A stretch of DNA of 7,481 bases from an uncultured Bacteroides sp. (GTDB lineage: Bacteria; Bacteroidota; Bacteroidia; Bacteroidales; Bacteroidaceae), in NCBI GenBank assembly GCA_900551645.1, contig URWP01000133.1, forward strand, positions 1 through 7,481, read 5' to 3'. This document shows positions 1-6,289 of this stretch, one piece after another. Under the pieces are notes generated by a model. The model did not search any database. It was not told where the DNA came from and worked only from the letters and a program-made list of their open reading frames with translations. The position numbers and the translations under genes were made by a program. Numbering within the stretch: the stretch's first letter is position 1; every line of letters begins with the position of its first letter.

Positions 1-435
1 ACAGGCAGTAACGACAGTGGTGTATCGTGGGTAATCGAAACGGACGGACGCTTTATCTTCCATGCAGGCGACCTGAACAACTGGTATGCCCGCTTCCTGA
101 CCGACGATTACCACGGTGGTCTCATCTACAGTCCTGAGTTCGGTACGGACATCGACCCGGAGAAGGAAGAGAAACTGTTTCTGGGAGAACTGAAAGATAT
201 CCGGAAACTCACAGACCGTTTCGACGTAGCGATGTTTCCCGTAGACGGACGCATCGGCAACGGCTATACCCGGGGCGGACGACAATTCATCGAACGCTTC
301 CAGACAGGGCTGTTCGTTCCCATGCACTTCGTAGCGAGCGGATTCGAATCGGCTGCCCGAATGAAAGAATTTACCGATGCCTGTAACATTCCTTTCTGGA
401 GCATCAATGAAGAAGGAGCATCTATCGAATGTTAA
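1..435 (+). CDS. MBL-fold metallo-hydrolase, 3' part (COG2220/UlaG-like)
   Basis: This is the C-terminal 144 residues of a metallo-beta-lactamase-fold hydrolase; the 5' end lies before the window. The visible part holds the later metal-binding motifs of the fold: HAGDLNNW near visible residues 21-28, where Asp24 would be the bridging metal ligand, and a conserved strand plus VPMHF, where His109 would be the last zinc ligand. Between them FPVDGRIGNGY (from about residue 79) matches the family pattern of a buried strand followed by a glycine-rich turn. The N-terminal HxHxDH motif must lie off the left edge. COG2220 members are zinc-dependent cytosolic hydrolases, including the UlaG lactonase, but the substrate here cannot be read from sequence. 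The reading frame is open from base 1 to the TAA at 433-435. The Nudix gene follows after 19 bases on the same strand, so the two are probably co-transcribed. Confidence 0.85.
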   Translation, partial: TGSNDSGVSWVIETDGRFIFHAGDLNNWYARFLTDDYHGGLIYSPEFGTDIDPEKEEKLFLGELKDIRKLTDRFDVAMFPVDGRIGNGYTRGGRQFIERFQTGLFVPMHFVASGFESAARMKEFTDACNIPFWSINEEGASIEC

Positions 436-454
436 CAACTGAAAATGCTGAACC

Positions 455-856
455 ATGAAACAGATAGAAGTAGTAGCAGCTGTCATCTGCCACGAGGGAA
501 AGTATTTCGCCACCCAGCGCGGTTACGGCGAATTCAAGGACTTTTGGGAGTTTCCCGGAGGAAAAATGGAACCTGGCGAGACACAGGAAGAAGCCTTGAA
601 ACGGGAAATCCGTGAAGAACTCGATACGGAAATCTCTGTCGATGACTTTCTCACCACGGTAGAATACCCTTACCCTGCCTTCCATCTGACCATGCACTGC
701 TTCTTTTGCTCCGTCCGTTCCGGTCACCTGGAACTGAAAGAACATGAGAATGCAGCCTGGTTAAGTCTGGAAGAACTGAACAACGTAGACTGGTTGCCAG
801 CCGATGTGGAGGTGGTGAGGGCTATAAAAGCAAAAAATATTTTCAGTTCCAACTAG
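455..856 (+). CDS. Nudix hydrolase, MutT-like (d)NTP pyrophosphohydrolase
   Basis: A complete 133-residue protein, the usual length for MutT-type Nudix enzymes, which hydrolyse (deoxy)nucleoside triphosphates to monophosphate and pyrophosphate and often sanitise oxidised nucleotides such as 8-oxo-dGTP. The Nudix box GX5EX7REUXEEXGU runs from Gly36 to Thr58: Gly36, Glu42, Arg50-Glu51 and the metal-binding Glu54-Glu55 are all present. The final Gly of the box is Asp57 (EELDTEI), a variation I believe also occurs in other MutT-like proteins. The N-terminal strand (IEVVAAVI) and WEFPGGK before the box are typical, as is the C-terminal WLSLEEL...VDWLPAD segment seen in the MutT/CTP-pyrophosphohydrolase subgroup. 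The ATG at 455 gives a start directly at the first strand, so no longer start is needed. It lies 19 bases after the MBL hydrolase and probably shares its transcript. The exact nucleotide substrate is not determinable. Confidence 0.93.
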   Translation: MKQIEVVAAVICHEGKYFATQRGYGEFKDFWEFPGGKMEPGETQEEALKREIREELDTEISVDDFLTTVEYPYPAFHLTMHCFFCSVRSGHLELKEHENAAWLSLEELNNVDWLPADVEVVRAIKAKNIFSSN

Positions 857-877
857 GCTCATTCCTTTTGCAATTCG

Positions 878-885
878 TATCTTTG
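878..885 (+). promoter_or_regulatory. Putative promoter -7 element of the restriction-modification operon
   Basis: TATCTTTG is an exact match to the Bacteroidota primary sigma factor -7 consensus TAnnTTTG. It lies 24 bases before the ATG at 910, which predicts a short leader of about 15-20 bases. A clear TTTG at the expected -33 position is not seen; the only nearby TTTTG (866-870) is too close. The position argues against the upstream in-frame TTG at 868 as the endonuclease start, because that codon would lie before the transcription start. Confidence 0.5.
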
Positions 886-909
886 CTGCATAAAACAATC
901 ATAAAGAGC

Positions 910-2385
910 ATGGAAAAAAGACCATCTAACCGTACATACGACCCGTCTGACGCGCTATCCATATTCAAATTCAGCCGTGGACTTCTGCATCGTTCCCTTA
1001 CAGAAGCGGTTCGTGAACTAGATTCTTCCATCCTTCCGGAAGATTTAGAAGCAAAAGGGAAAGGAGGTCTCGGACAGCTTGTAGAGAAATTCTATTATGG
1101 ATACGAGCCAAACAGCAGTCCTTTGCCGGATTTTCCAGAAGCCGGGGTTGAACTGAAAACCACTCCCTTGAAAAAAAATGCCCAAGAAGAACTGGTTATC
1201 AAAGAACGGCTGGTCTGCGATATGATTGATTTCTGCGAGATTGTGAACACTCCTTTCGAACAATCTCCTTTCTATCGGAAATCATTGCTCATGCTTATCC
1301 TGTTTTATCTTCATGTAAAAGGGAAAAAACTATACGACCTTGAATTTCTGTTCAGTGTTTTATGGAAACTCGATGGAAAAGATTTGCTCATCATCCGTCA
1401 CGACTATGAAGTCATTATCAATAAAATCAAAGAAGGTAAGGCACACGAACTCTCAGAAGGAGATACCATGTACCTCGGAGCCTGCCGAAAAGGGCAGAAA
1501 GGCGACCCGTTACGTAAACAACCTTATAGTGAAATCGGAGCCCCTAAACGAGCATTTTCACTGAAACCCGCATATATGCGCACCGTCTTGGCATTCATCC
1601 AATCCAGTGGAAAGGACATGGATACCAACACCAATCTTATTGAGCATAAAAAGTCTCTAGTCTCAGAACAGGAATTACAGCAGGCTTCTTTTGAACACAT
1701 CTTGACAAAAAGGCTGTTGCAATTCAAAGGGCAGGATTACAAACAGATAGCTGAACATCTTCATATACAGGTCTGTTCAAAAGACAAAAGCCGTTACGCA
1801 AGAGTTACCGCACAGATTCTTCTGAAAGGGCTTAACAACCTAAGCCATGCGGAAGAAATCCAGAAAGCAGGAATCATCGTCAAGACCATCCGCATGGAAG
1901 CCGACGGAAACATCAGAGAAAGCATGTCATTCGAGAACATCGATTATCAGGAAGTGTATGAAACCTCAGAATGGACAGATTCCCGCTGGTACGAGATTGT
2001 CACATCTCGATTTATGTTCATCGTTTATCGTGCCACCTCATCTCCTGCCCCGGCAGGTTGGGAAAATGAGACACGATATCTGCTCGACCGGGTCATCTTC
2101 TGGACTATGCCTACCGAAGACCTGTCCGAAGCAGAAGCTTATTGGGAAAATATCCGGCAGAACATCTTACAGGACACATTACAGAACCAGACGAATACGT
2201 TTTGGAAGATTCAGGACAAACGTAACTTTCACGTCCGCCCCAAAGCCCAAAAAGGAACAGACAGATATTACAGCCCCATTAGTCATGTAGCTGTTCCCAA
2301 GAAAGCATATTGGTTCAACCAAGAGTATGTAAAAAGAATTATAGAACACGCCTATGATGAAGGCGAATCATCCAGAATTAACTAA
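910..2385 (+). CDS. Type II restriction endonuclease, Sau3AI/MutH family (predicted GATC)
   Basis: A 491-residue protein, close to the length of Sau3AI itself (about 490). The N-terminal half is a MutH-like nuclease domain with the full active-site set: Glu59 in GLGQLVEKF, Asp74 in PDFPEAG, and Glu81-Leu-Lys83 in GVELKTTP. The Asp-to-Glu spacing is the same as in MutH (D70, E77, K79). GKAHELSEGDTMYL (177-189) and AFSLKPAYM (215-223) closely resemble my recollection of the corresponding Sau3AI segments. The C-terminal half repeats the fold: AGIIVKTIR (320-328) aligns with AGVELKTTP but has Ile323 in place of the catalytic Glu, so it should be a non-cutting DNA-binding or allosteric domain, as known for Sau3AI. 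FHVRP (440-444) is another Sau3AI-like block. The enzyme should cut GATC unless the cytosine is methylated. I prefer ATG 910 over TTG 868 because of the promoter at 878-885 and the fit of the length. The methylase gene begins two bases after the stop. Confidence 0.93.
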   Translation: MEKRPSNRTYDPSDALSIFKFSRGLLHRSLTEAVRELDSSILPEDLEAKGKGGLGQLVEKFYYGYEPNSSPLPDFPEAGVELKTTPLKKNAQEELVIKERLVCDMIDFCEIVNTPFEQSPFYRKSLLMLILFYLHVKGKKLYDLEFLFSVLWKLDGKDLLIIRHDYEVIINKIKEGKAHELSEGDTMYLGACRKGQKGDPLRKQPYSEIGAPKRAFSLKPAYMRTVLAFIQSSGKDMDTNTNLIEHKKSLVSEQELQQASFEHILTKRLLQFKGQDYKQIAEHLHIQVCSKDKSRYARVTAQILLKGLNNLSHAEEIQKAGIIVKTIRMEADGNIRESMSFENIDYQEVYETSEWTDSRWYEIVTSRFMFIVYRATSSPAPAGWENETRYLLDRVIFWTMPTEDLSEAEAYWENIRQNILQDTLQNQTNTFWKIQDKRNFHVRPKAQKGTDRYYSPISHVAVPKKAYWFNQEYVKRIIEHAYDEGESSRIN

Positions 2386-2387
2386 GA

Positions 2388-3758
2388 ATGAATCAGAATA
2401 ATCCATACATCCTATCGGAAGAAAATACAGAACATCAGGTTTGCGAACCCATTGCAGCCTATTGTAAGGCAACAAGACCTCAATTCAAACAGCTGTCATT
2501 ATTTGACACACCGACAGTAGAAGTCGCCCCGCATGACATAAGGGTAGTCGAACTATTCGCCGGTGTCGGTGGCTTCCGTATTGGTCTGGAAAGAGCTTCC
2601 GAACGTTTCAAAACCATCTGGAACAACCAATGGGAACCTTCTACTGTCCGACAAGATGCCTCCATCATCTATTGCAAAAGATTCGGTCCTGAAGGACACA
2701 GTAACCGAGACATAGCTACCGTCCCTACCGAAGAGATACCTCCACACGACCTGCTGGTAGGTGGTTTTCCCTGTCAGGATTATTCAGTAGCCACTACTCT
2801 CAAACGATCCGGTGGTATTGAAGGGAAAAAAGGTGTACTTTGGTGGCAAATTTATCGTATCATTTCCGAAAGCAGGGAGAAGCCAAGCTATCTGTTCCTT
2901 GAGAATGTAGACCGCCTGCTCAAATCGCCCGCTTCACAACGTGGACGCGATTTTGCCATTATACTGGCTTCCCTCAGCGACTTGGGTTATACGGTAGAAT
3001 GGCGCGTCATCAATGCGGCCGAATACGGTATGCCCCAACGTAGACGACGGACTTACATCGTAGCCTATCGCAATGATACTACCCTTGCCCGTTCCATCCA
3101 CGACCCTGAACAGTGGATTCTCCAACAAGGTACGATAGCTACTGCATTCCCCGTTTCACCTAAAGCTAACACAAGGATAAATCATTTCTCCATCGATGGA
3201 GCACTGGATGAAGTTTCCGCCAACTTCAATGCCGGAAAAATGAAACTAGAATTCGAAAATACCGGTATGATGACTAACAGACACGTCACCACTGCAGCTA
3301 CTGTCCCAAACTACCAAGGGGAGTGTATCTTCTTGGGACAAATCATCCTTCCGGAACAAGAGGTTCCTGAAGAATTCTTTATTACCGATACTGACCTACC
3401 TCGCTGGCAATATTTGAAAGGAAGCAAGAGTGAAGTCAGAAAAAGCGCAGAAGGTTATGAATATAAATACTCCGAAGGTGGTATGGCTTTTCCAGACGGA
3501 CTGGACAAACCGTCACGCACCATCATTACAGGTGAAGGCGGAGCAGGACCATCCCGATTCAAACACGTCATCCAGACCGAAAGCGGACGCTACCGACGCC
3601 TTACCCCCATCGAATTGGAACGCCTGAATATGTTTCCTGACCGACATACGGAAGGTGCTTCCGACATGCGTCGTGCTTTCCTGATGGGTAATGCCTTAGT
3701 AACAGGTATCGTAGAAAAAATCGGTATTGTACTACTACATCAGATAGATACAATTTAA
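2388..3758 (+). CDS. DNA (cytosine-5)-methyltransferase of the Sau3AI-like system
   Basis: A 456-residue C5 methyltransferase that transfers a methyl group from S-adenosylmethionine to cytosine and should protect the host from the adjacent endonuclease. All main motifs are present in standard order: motif I VVELFAGVGGFRIGLE (53-68, SAM binding), motif IV GGFPCQDYS (125-133) with catalytic Cys129, motif VI FLENV (170-174), motif VIII QRRRRTYIVAY (217-227), motif IX RRLTPIELERLNMFP (403-417) and motif X with GNALV (434-438). The region of about 230-400 is the target-recognition domain and contains WQYLKGSKSE (340-349) and KPSRTIITGEGG (374-385). GATC specificity is inferred from the endonuclease partner. 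An extension of about 50 residues precedes motif I and carries QLSLF (35-39), described separately. The ATG lies two bases after the endonuclease stop with no clear Shine-Dalgarno, which suggests translational coupling. No C (controller) protein gene is present. Confidence 0.96.
   Translation: MNQNNPYILSEENTEHQVCEPIAAYCKATRPQFKQLSLFDTPTVEVAPHDIRVVELFAGVGGFRIGLERASERFKTIWNNQWEPSTVRQDASIIYCKRFGPEGHSNRDIATVPTEEIPPHDLLVGGFPCQDYSVATTLKRSGGIEGKKGVLWWQIYRIISESREKPSYLFLENVDRLLKSPASQRGRDFAIILASLSDLGYTVEWRVINAAEYGMPQRRRRTYIVAYRNDTTLARSIHDPEQWILQQGTIATAFPVSPKANTRINHFSIDGALDEVSANFNAGKMKLEFENTGMMTNRHVTTAATVPNYQGECIFLGQIILPEQEVPEEFFITDTDLPRWQYLKGSKSEVRKSAEGYEYKYSEGGMAFPDGLDKPSRTIITGEGGAGPSRFKHVIQTESGRYRRLTPIELERLNMFPDRHTEGASDMRRAFLMGNALVTGIVEKIGIVLLHQIDTI
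2490..2504 (+). other. QLSLF: candidate sliding-clamp-binding motif in the methylase
   Basis: Residues 35-39 of the methyltransferase are QLSLF, followed by Asp. This equals the consensus bacterial beta-clamp-binding pentapeptide QL(S/D)LF found in polymerases, MutS, MutL and other replication or repair proteins. It sits in the N-terminal extension ahead of the catalytic core, in a sequence that looks flexible (polar before it, Pro/Thr-rich after it), where such a motif would be accessible. Binding is inferred from the motif alone. Confidence 0.5.
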
Positions 3759-3817
3759 CAACCATGGAAGAACCATCACAAAGGATTCTTCTTCCCTGAA
3801 AGTGTTATCTAAAAACA

Positions 3818-3866
3818 ATGCTACCCGTCTATTGGAAAGAATATATACTCCATAAACGGGTAGTAT
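3818..3866. terminator. Terminator-like hairpin downstream of the methylase
   Basis: CTACCCGT (3821-3828) pairs perfectly with ACGGGTAG (3856-3863), extended outward by a G-T and two A-T pairs (3818-3820 with 3864-3866). The loop of 27 bases is long and there is no T-run after the right arm on the + strand. On the - strand the hairpin is followed by CATTGTTTTT, so it may work better there or in both directions. Its place 60 bases after the methylase stop fits the end of the restriction-modification transcript. Confidence 0.4.
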
Positions 3867-4122
3867 CACATATCACTCTCCTCAAACAATGAATTATCAT
3901 TCTAACAGCAAAAAACTATAAGCACCAGACATTCTTCCCATATTTCACCCAATTCACTAACCTGTGATTCATTCAAAATCCTTCAATCAGTACAAGAACG
4001 TTAATATCCCGTTTCCCTTAATTGCAAATATCAGAAGTATAATAACCTCATCCGTTAAATACACACATTCAATTAACATATCCAGCTGAGTTTTTCCCAC
4101 GGAAAACAACCAGACAGATGCA

Positions 4123-4173
4123 GTCAAACGTCTAATTCTTTCCGGTCAAACTTTCAATCGCATGCAGTCAAAC
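4123..4173 (+). repeat. Three GTCAAAC direct repeats at exact 22-base spacing
   Basis: GTCAAAC occurs at 4123-4129, 4145-4151 and 4167-4173, so the period is exactly 22 bases, about two helical turns. The first and third copies are longer identical blocks, ATGCAGTCAAAC (4118-4129 and 4162-4173); the middle copy is preceded by CCG instead. The spacing places all three on one face of the helix, as in operator or iteron arrays. No protein that would bind it can be named. Confidence 0.6.
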
Positions 4174-4621
4174 ATCCAGACGTTCCGGAATAGAAGCAAA
4201 ATGAAGGGAATCCGAAGCTGGAACAGGTAGATTTCCGAACGTTCTTCAAATCGCATTTTACCGCGTTTATATCTATTTTAAAATCATATTTACACTACCT
4301 TCAACTATATATCGACCATTATCCACAAACATCTTAATTTATCTATCTTTTCAACCATACAACACTTCATGAGAATACGATTTTCATAAGAATCCGTGAG
4401 ATTGGGTACGAATTATGGATGTACAGGTAGGCAGAATTAACAGAATGACAGAACGACATATTACCATACAACTGTTTTTACTACCCTAACCAATAAATAA
4501 ATCAAACTGCCTCGCCTGATAAAAAGAAGAAACATAAATACCTGAAGGAATACATCAAAATATTAAATCCTTGTCCAAGTAAAATTTGGACCTTTTTTCA
4601 AACAATACAATCTTTTCTTGC

Positions 4622-4629
4622 TACATTTG
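4622..4629 (+). promoter_or_regulatory. Putative promoter -7 element of the SH3b gene
   Basis: TACATTTG matches the Bacteroidota -7 consensus TAnnTTTG. A T-tract (4593-4598) lies upstream, a few bases beyond the usual -33 spacing. Transcription from here would give a leader of about 90 bases before the ATG at 4723. The in-frame TTG at 4618 lies before this site and is therefore an unlikely start. Confidence 0.5.
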
Positions 4630-4722
4630 TACATATCATCACATGTACCAAGTTACTGGCCAGTTATTGTAAAAAGGATGATTGAAAAAACAGAATTTGT
4701 TACTAACCAAATAAAAACTGCT

Positions 4723-5373
4723 ATGAAAAAAGTCATTTTATCACTTATTTTTGCTACATGCACAGGCATGTTTTGTTCCTTAAACGCTCAAGAGTACAAG
4801 GTACCTGCCAAGGTAGTTGTAATTACCAAACAAGATGTCAATATCCGTAAAGCACCGCAAACATCGGCAGCTGTTGTGGAAAAGGCCTCTACAGGAACCA
4901 TGTATGAGTTAATCAGCCAACAAGGATCCTGGTATGAAGTGAAAGACATAAAAACCGGAAACAATGTTTATGTATCAGCAACAGTCGGACGTCTGGCTAC
5001 AGGTAACCAGATTAGCAGGACAGATAAAGGACTGGTAGAAAAAGAAGAATATACGGATTTTATTTACCAGAAACAGAAAAAAATGCAGAATGGGGAACAA
5101 ACCACATCTTACGCATTCTATCAGAAACAAGAAAAAAATATAGTTTATGCCACGGTATCACAGACAACCGCTTCCATGACAGGAAGTATGTTTACCCAAG
5201 AAGTGTATTATAAAGGCAAGCAGATGGGATGGTACCTGTTATTCAACGAAATAATTGACATGGACGGAGCCGTACAAAGCCAACTGGAACAACCGGTCAT
5301 TGTTTTTGCCAATGGCTCACAAGGAGTAATCATAAACGGAGAAAGCTATAAAAAGGTCAGCAACAGTTTCTGA
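4723..5373 (+). CDS. Secreted SH3b-domain protein of unknown function
   Basis: A 216-residue protein with a Sec signal peptide: Lys-Lys at positions 2-3, a hydrophobic core (about 4-20) and a likely signal peptidase I site after LNA (Ala22), so the mature protein would start QEYKVPAK in the periplasm. No good lipobox is seen; the cysteines at 13 and 18 lack the usual context. Residues about 29-95 look like a bacterial SH3 (SH3b/SH3_3) domain: VNIRKAP (39-45) is the typical first-strand signature, followed by VVEKASTGTMYEL and WYEVKDIKTGNNVYV (70-84). Such domains often bind peptidoglycan or peptides. The C-terminal half (about 108-216) is rich in beta-strand-type sequence with two similar stretches, YQKQKKMQN (115-123) and YQKQEKN (133-139), and matches nothing I recognise. 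ATG 4723 is chosen because it gives the signal peptide and lies downstream of the promoter. The gene is monocistronic, with a strong terminator 32 bases after the stop. Confidence 0.85.
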   Translation: MKKVILSLIFATCTGMFCSLNAQEYKVPAKVVVITKQDVNIRKAPQTSAAVVEKASTGTMYELISQQGSWYEVKDIKTGNNVYVSATVGRLATGNQISRTDKGLVEKEEYTDFIYQKQKKMQNGEQTTSYAFYQKQEKNIVYATVSQTTASMTGSMFTQEVYYKGKQMGWYLLFNEIIDMDGAVQSQLEQPVIVFANGSQGVIINGESYKKVSNSF

Positions 5374-5382
5374 AAATCGATG

Positions 5383-5399
5383 TTTCTCAATATGAGAAA
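5383..5399. repeat. Short hairpin ahead of the terminator
   Basis: TTTCTCA (5383-5389) and TGAGAAA (5393-5399) form a 7-bp stem with a 3-base loop, just after the SH3b gene stop. It precedes the larger 14-bp hairpin and may stabilise the 3' end of the transcript. It is not followed by a T-run. Confidence 0.45.
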
Positions 5400-5405
5400 A
5401 ACGAA

Positions 5406-5450
5406 AATCCGTTCCGGCTTTGATTTACCAGTCATCAGCCGGAACGGATT
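5406..5450. terminator. Strong inverted-repeat terminator after the SH3b gene
   Basis: AATCCGTTCCGGCT (5406-5419) is perfectly complementary to AGCCGGAACGGATT (5437-5450), a 14-bp GC-rich stem with a 17-base loop. It begins 32 bases after the SH3b stop. The tail is GTATATACCC rather than a pure T-run, but the stem ends in A-T pairs (an A run at 5404-5407 opposite TT), and such hairpins are usual transcription ends in Bacteroidota. It could work in both directions. Confidence 0.7.
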
Positions 5451-5791
5451 GTATATACCCTATTAGATTAAGAGATACAACAACAGCAGTCAGTCTTCCA
5501 AATTCACATGAACCCAAAACCACGCTACAAAGGGGATGTACTAACCTGAAAGGCAGAGAACACGGAGTTAACAAGCAGAAGTATTGAGAGAAAAAAAGAC
5601 ACTACACATCCATACCCAAACTACATAAAAACATATGCTGACACATGATTTATCCATAGAAAGATGTATATTTGTGGAACAACTTACCTGCGGTAGCATA
5701 ACATTTATGTATGACAAAGGATTATACTTCAAAAACCTTTAAAATCAAAAGACAACAATCAAGCGATAGCTACTAAAAACAATATACTGAC
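5451..5791. other. Intergenic region and long leader before the 165-residue gene
   Basis: These 341 bases hold no gene that I can support. The left part, up to about 5640, is AT-rich with no recognised element. A promoter-like TATATTTG lies at 5667-5674 and leaves about 110 bases of leader before the ATG at 5792. I saw no riboswitch-like conserved core in that leader. Confidence 0.5.
5667..5674 (+). promoter_or_regulatory. Putative promoter -7 element of the 165-residue gene
   Basis: TATATTTG matches the Bacteroidota -7 consensus TAnnTTTG and is the only such match I found between the terminator at 5450 and the ATG at 5792. The -33 region (around 5645-5650, GATTTA) is weak. Confidence 0.4.
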
Positions 5792-6289
5792 ATGCGAAAT
5801 TTCATTACGACACGTGCCGGTGCCTCATTTTATGCAGGCGAAAGCTATACTTTCGTAGTCCGGCAAAACCACCTGGAGCTGGTAATTAAAGTCAGAAAAA
5901 ATCTGTACGGTGTGGTCTGTATACTGCTTACCGGTCCGGAAACCGTCAGTCTGACATGTGGTTGGGGGCATTTCTTTAACCGTGTATATGATCACAAGGA
6001 ACCGGAAAAGCTGTTGTCCATGTTGCAGAAACCCTGCCCTACCGTATGTGCGCTCCTCACCGGAGAAACACCATACGACTGCATCACGTTACCCGATGAC
6101 GACCAGCTGGATGCAATATCCATCAGGCTGAAACGTAATATGGAACAAAAGAGTATCTTCTGCCTACTAGACAATAAAGAAGTGCTGCATGAAGCTGAAA
6201 AGCTGTTCAACTTCTGCTGCAAACTGTATAACGAAATCAAAGAAAAGTGTCCGTTTGAAGGATGGAGGAAAGGATTGATGGAAATCTGA
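5792..6289 (+). CDS. Hypothetical protein, 165 residues, cysteine-rich
   Basis: I do not recognise this protein. It starts with an ATG at 5792 downstream of a promoter-like site and ends at a TGA at 6287-6289. It has no signal peptide and no transmembrane segment, so it is probably cytosolic; the most hydrophobic stretch is VVCILLTG (41-48). Nine cysteines are scattered through it (43, 56, 82, 86, 97, 124, 142, 143, 153). Only Cys82 and Cys86 have a CxxxC-like spacing, and no classic zinc-ribbon pattern is complete. The N-terminal third looks like beta strands (SYTFVVRQNHLELVIKVRK), and the C-terminal third (about 127-152) looks helical. The base composition resembles that of the neighbouring core genes. 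It may be a lineage-specific Bacteroidales protein. An open frame follows in another phase (6279-6482), so the present stop could also be the result of a frameshift. Confidence 0.65.
   Translation: MRNFITTRAGASFYAGESYTFVVRQNHLELVIKVRKNLYGVVCILLTGPETVSLTCGWGHFFNRVYDHKEPEKLLSMLQKPCPTVCALLTGETPYDCITLPDDDQLDAISIRLKRNMEQKSIFCLLDNKEVLHEAEKLFNFCCKLYNEIKEKCPFEGWRKGLMEI

Larger units (their letters stand above)
3759..4621. other. AT-rich gene-poor gap after the methylase
   Basis: About 860 bases separate the methylase from the promoter of the SH3b gene. I see no convincing gene on either strand; the longest ATG-started frame I noticed on the + strand is 24 codons (from 4415), and stop codons are frequent. 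What it holds is: a hairpin at 3818-3866 (listed), a small hairpin with arms 4092-4097 and 4101-4106 (TTTTCC/GGAAAA, loop CAC), three GTCAAAC repeats at a 22-base period (listed), the 8-base palindrome GAACGTTC at 4237-4244, and two copies of AATCGCAT (4156-4163, 4249-4256). It could be a regulatory region, a site of past insertion next to the restriction-modification module, or the remains of decayed genes. Confidence 0.6.

Noticed and set aside
422..745. 107-residue frame on the - strand over the Nudix gene
   Set aside because: It is antisense to a well-supported Nudix gene with an intact motif and shows no protein-family features of its own.
868..909. TTG at 868 as the endonuclease start, adding 14 residues
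   Set aside because: It lies upstream of the promoter -7 element at 878-885, and the 491-residue product from ATG 910 fits the family length better.
910..2385. MutH mismatch-repair protein instead of a restriction enzyme
   Set aside because: The protein has two MutH-like halves and is about twice the length of MutH, and it sits next to a cytosine methylase and not in a Dam-dependent repair context.
449..3775. AACCATG-like words near 451 and 3761 as direct repeats flanking an inserted module
   Set aside because: The match is only about seven bases and the left copy overlaps the Nudix start codon, so it is not evidence of an insertion target duplication.
4118..4188. GTCAAAC repeats as a CRISPR array
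   Set aside because: The repeat unit is only 7-12 bases with a 22-base period, and no cas genes are present.
4415..4489. 24-codon frame starting ATG at 4415
   Set aside because: It is too short, has no ribosome-binding site or promoter, and lies in a stop-rich region.
4618..4722. TTG at 4618 as the SH3b protein start, adding 35 residues
   Set aside because: It overlaps the promoter element at 4622-4629 and would bury the clear signal peptide that starts at ATG 4723.
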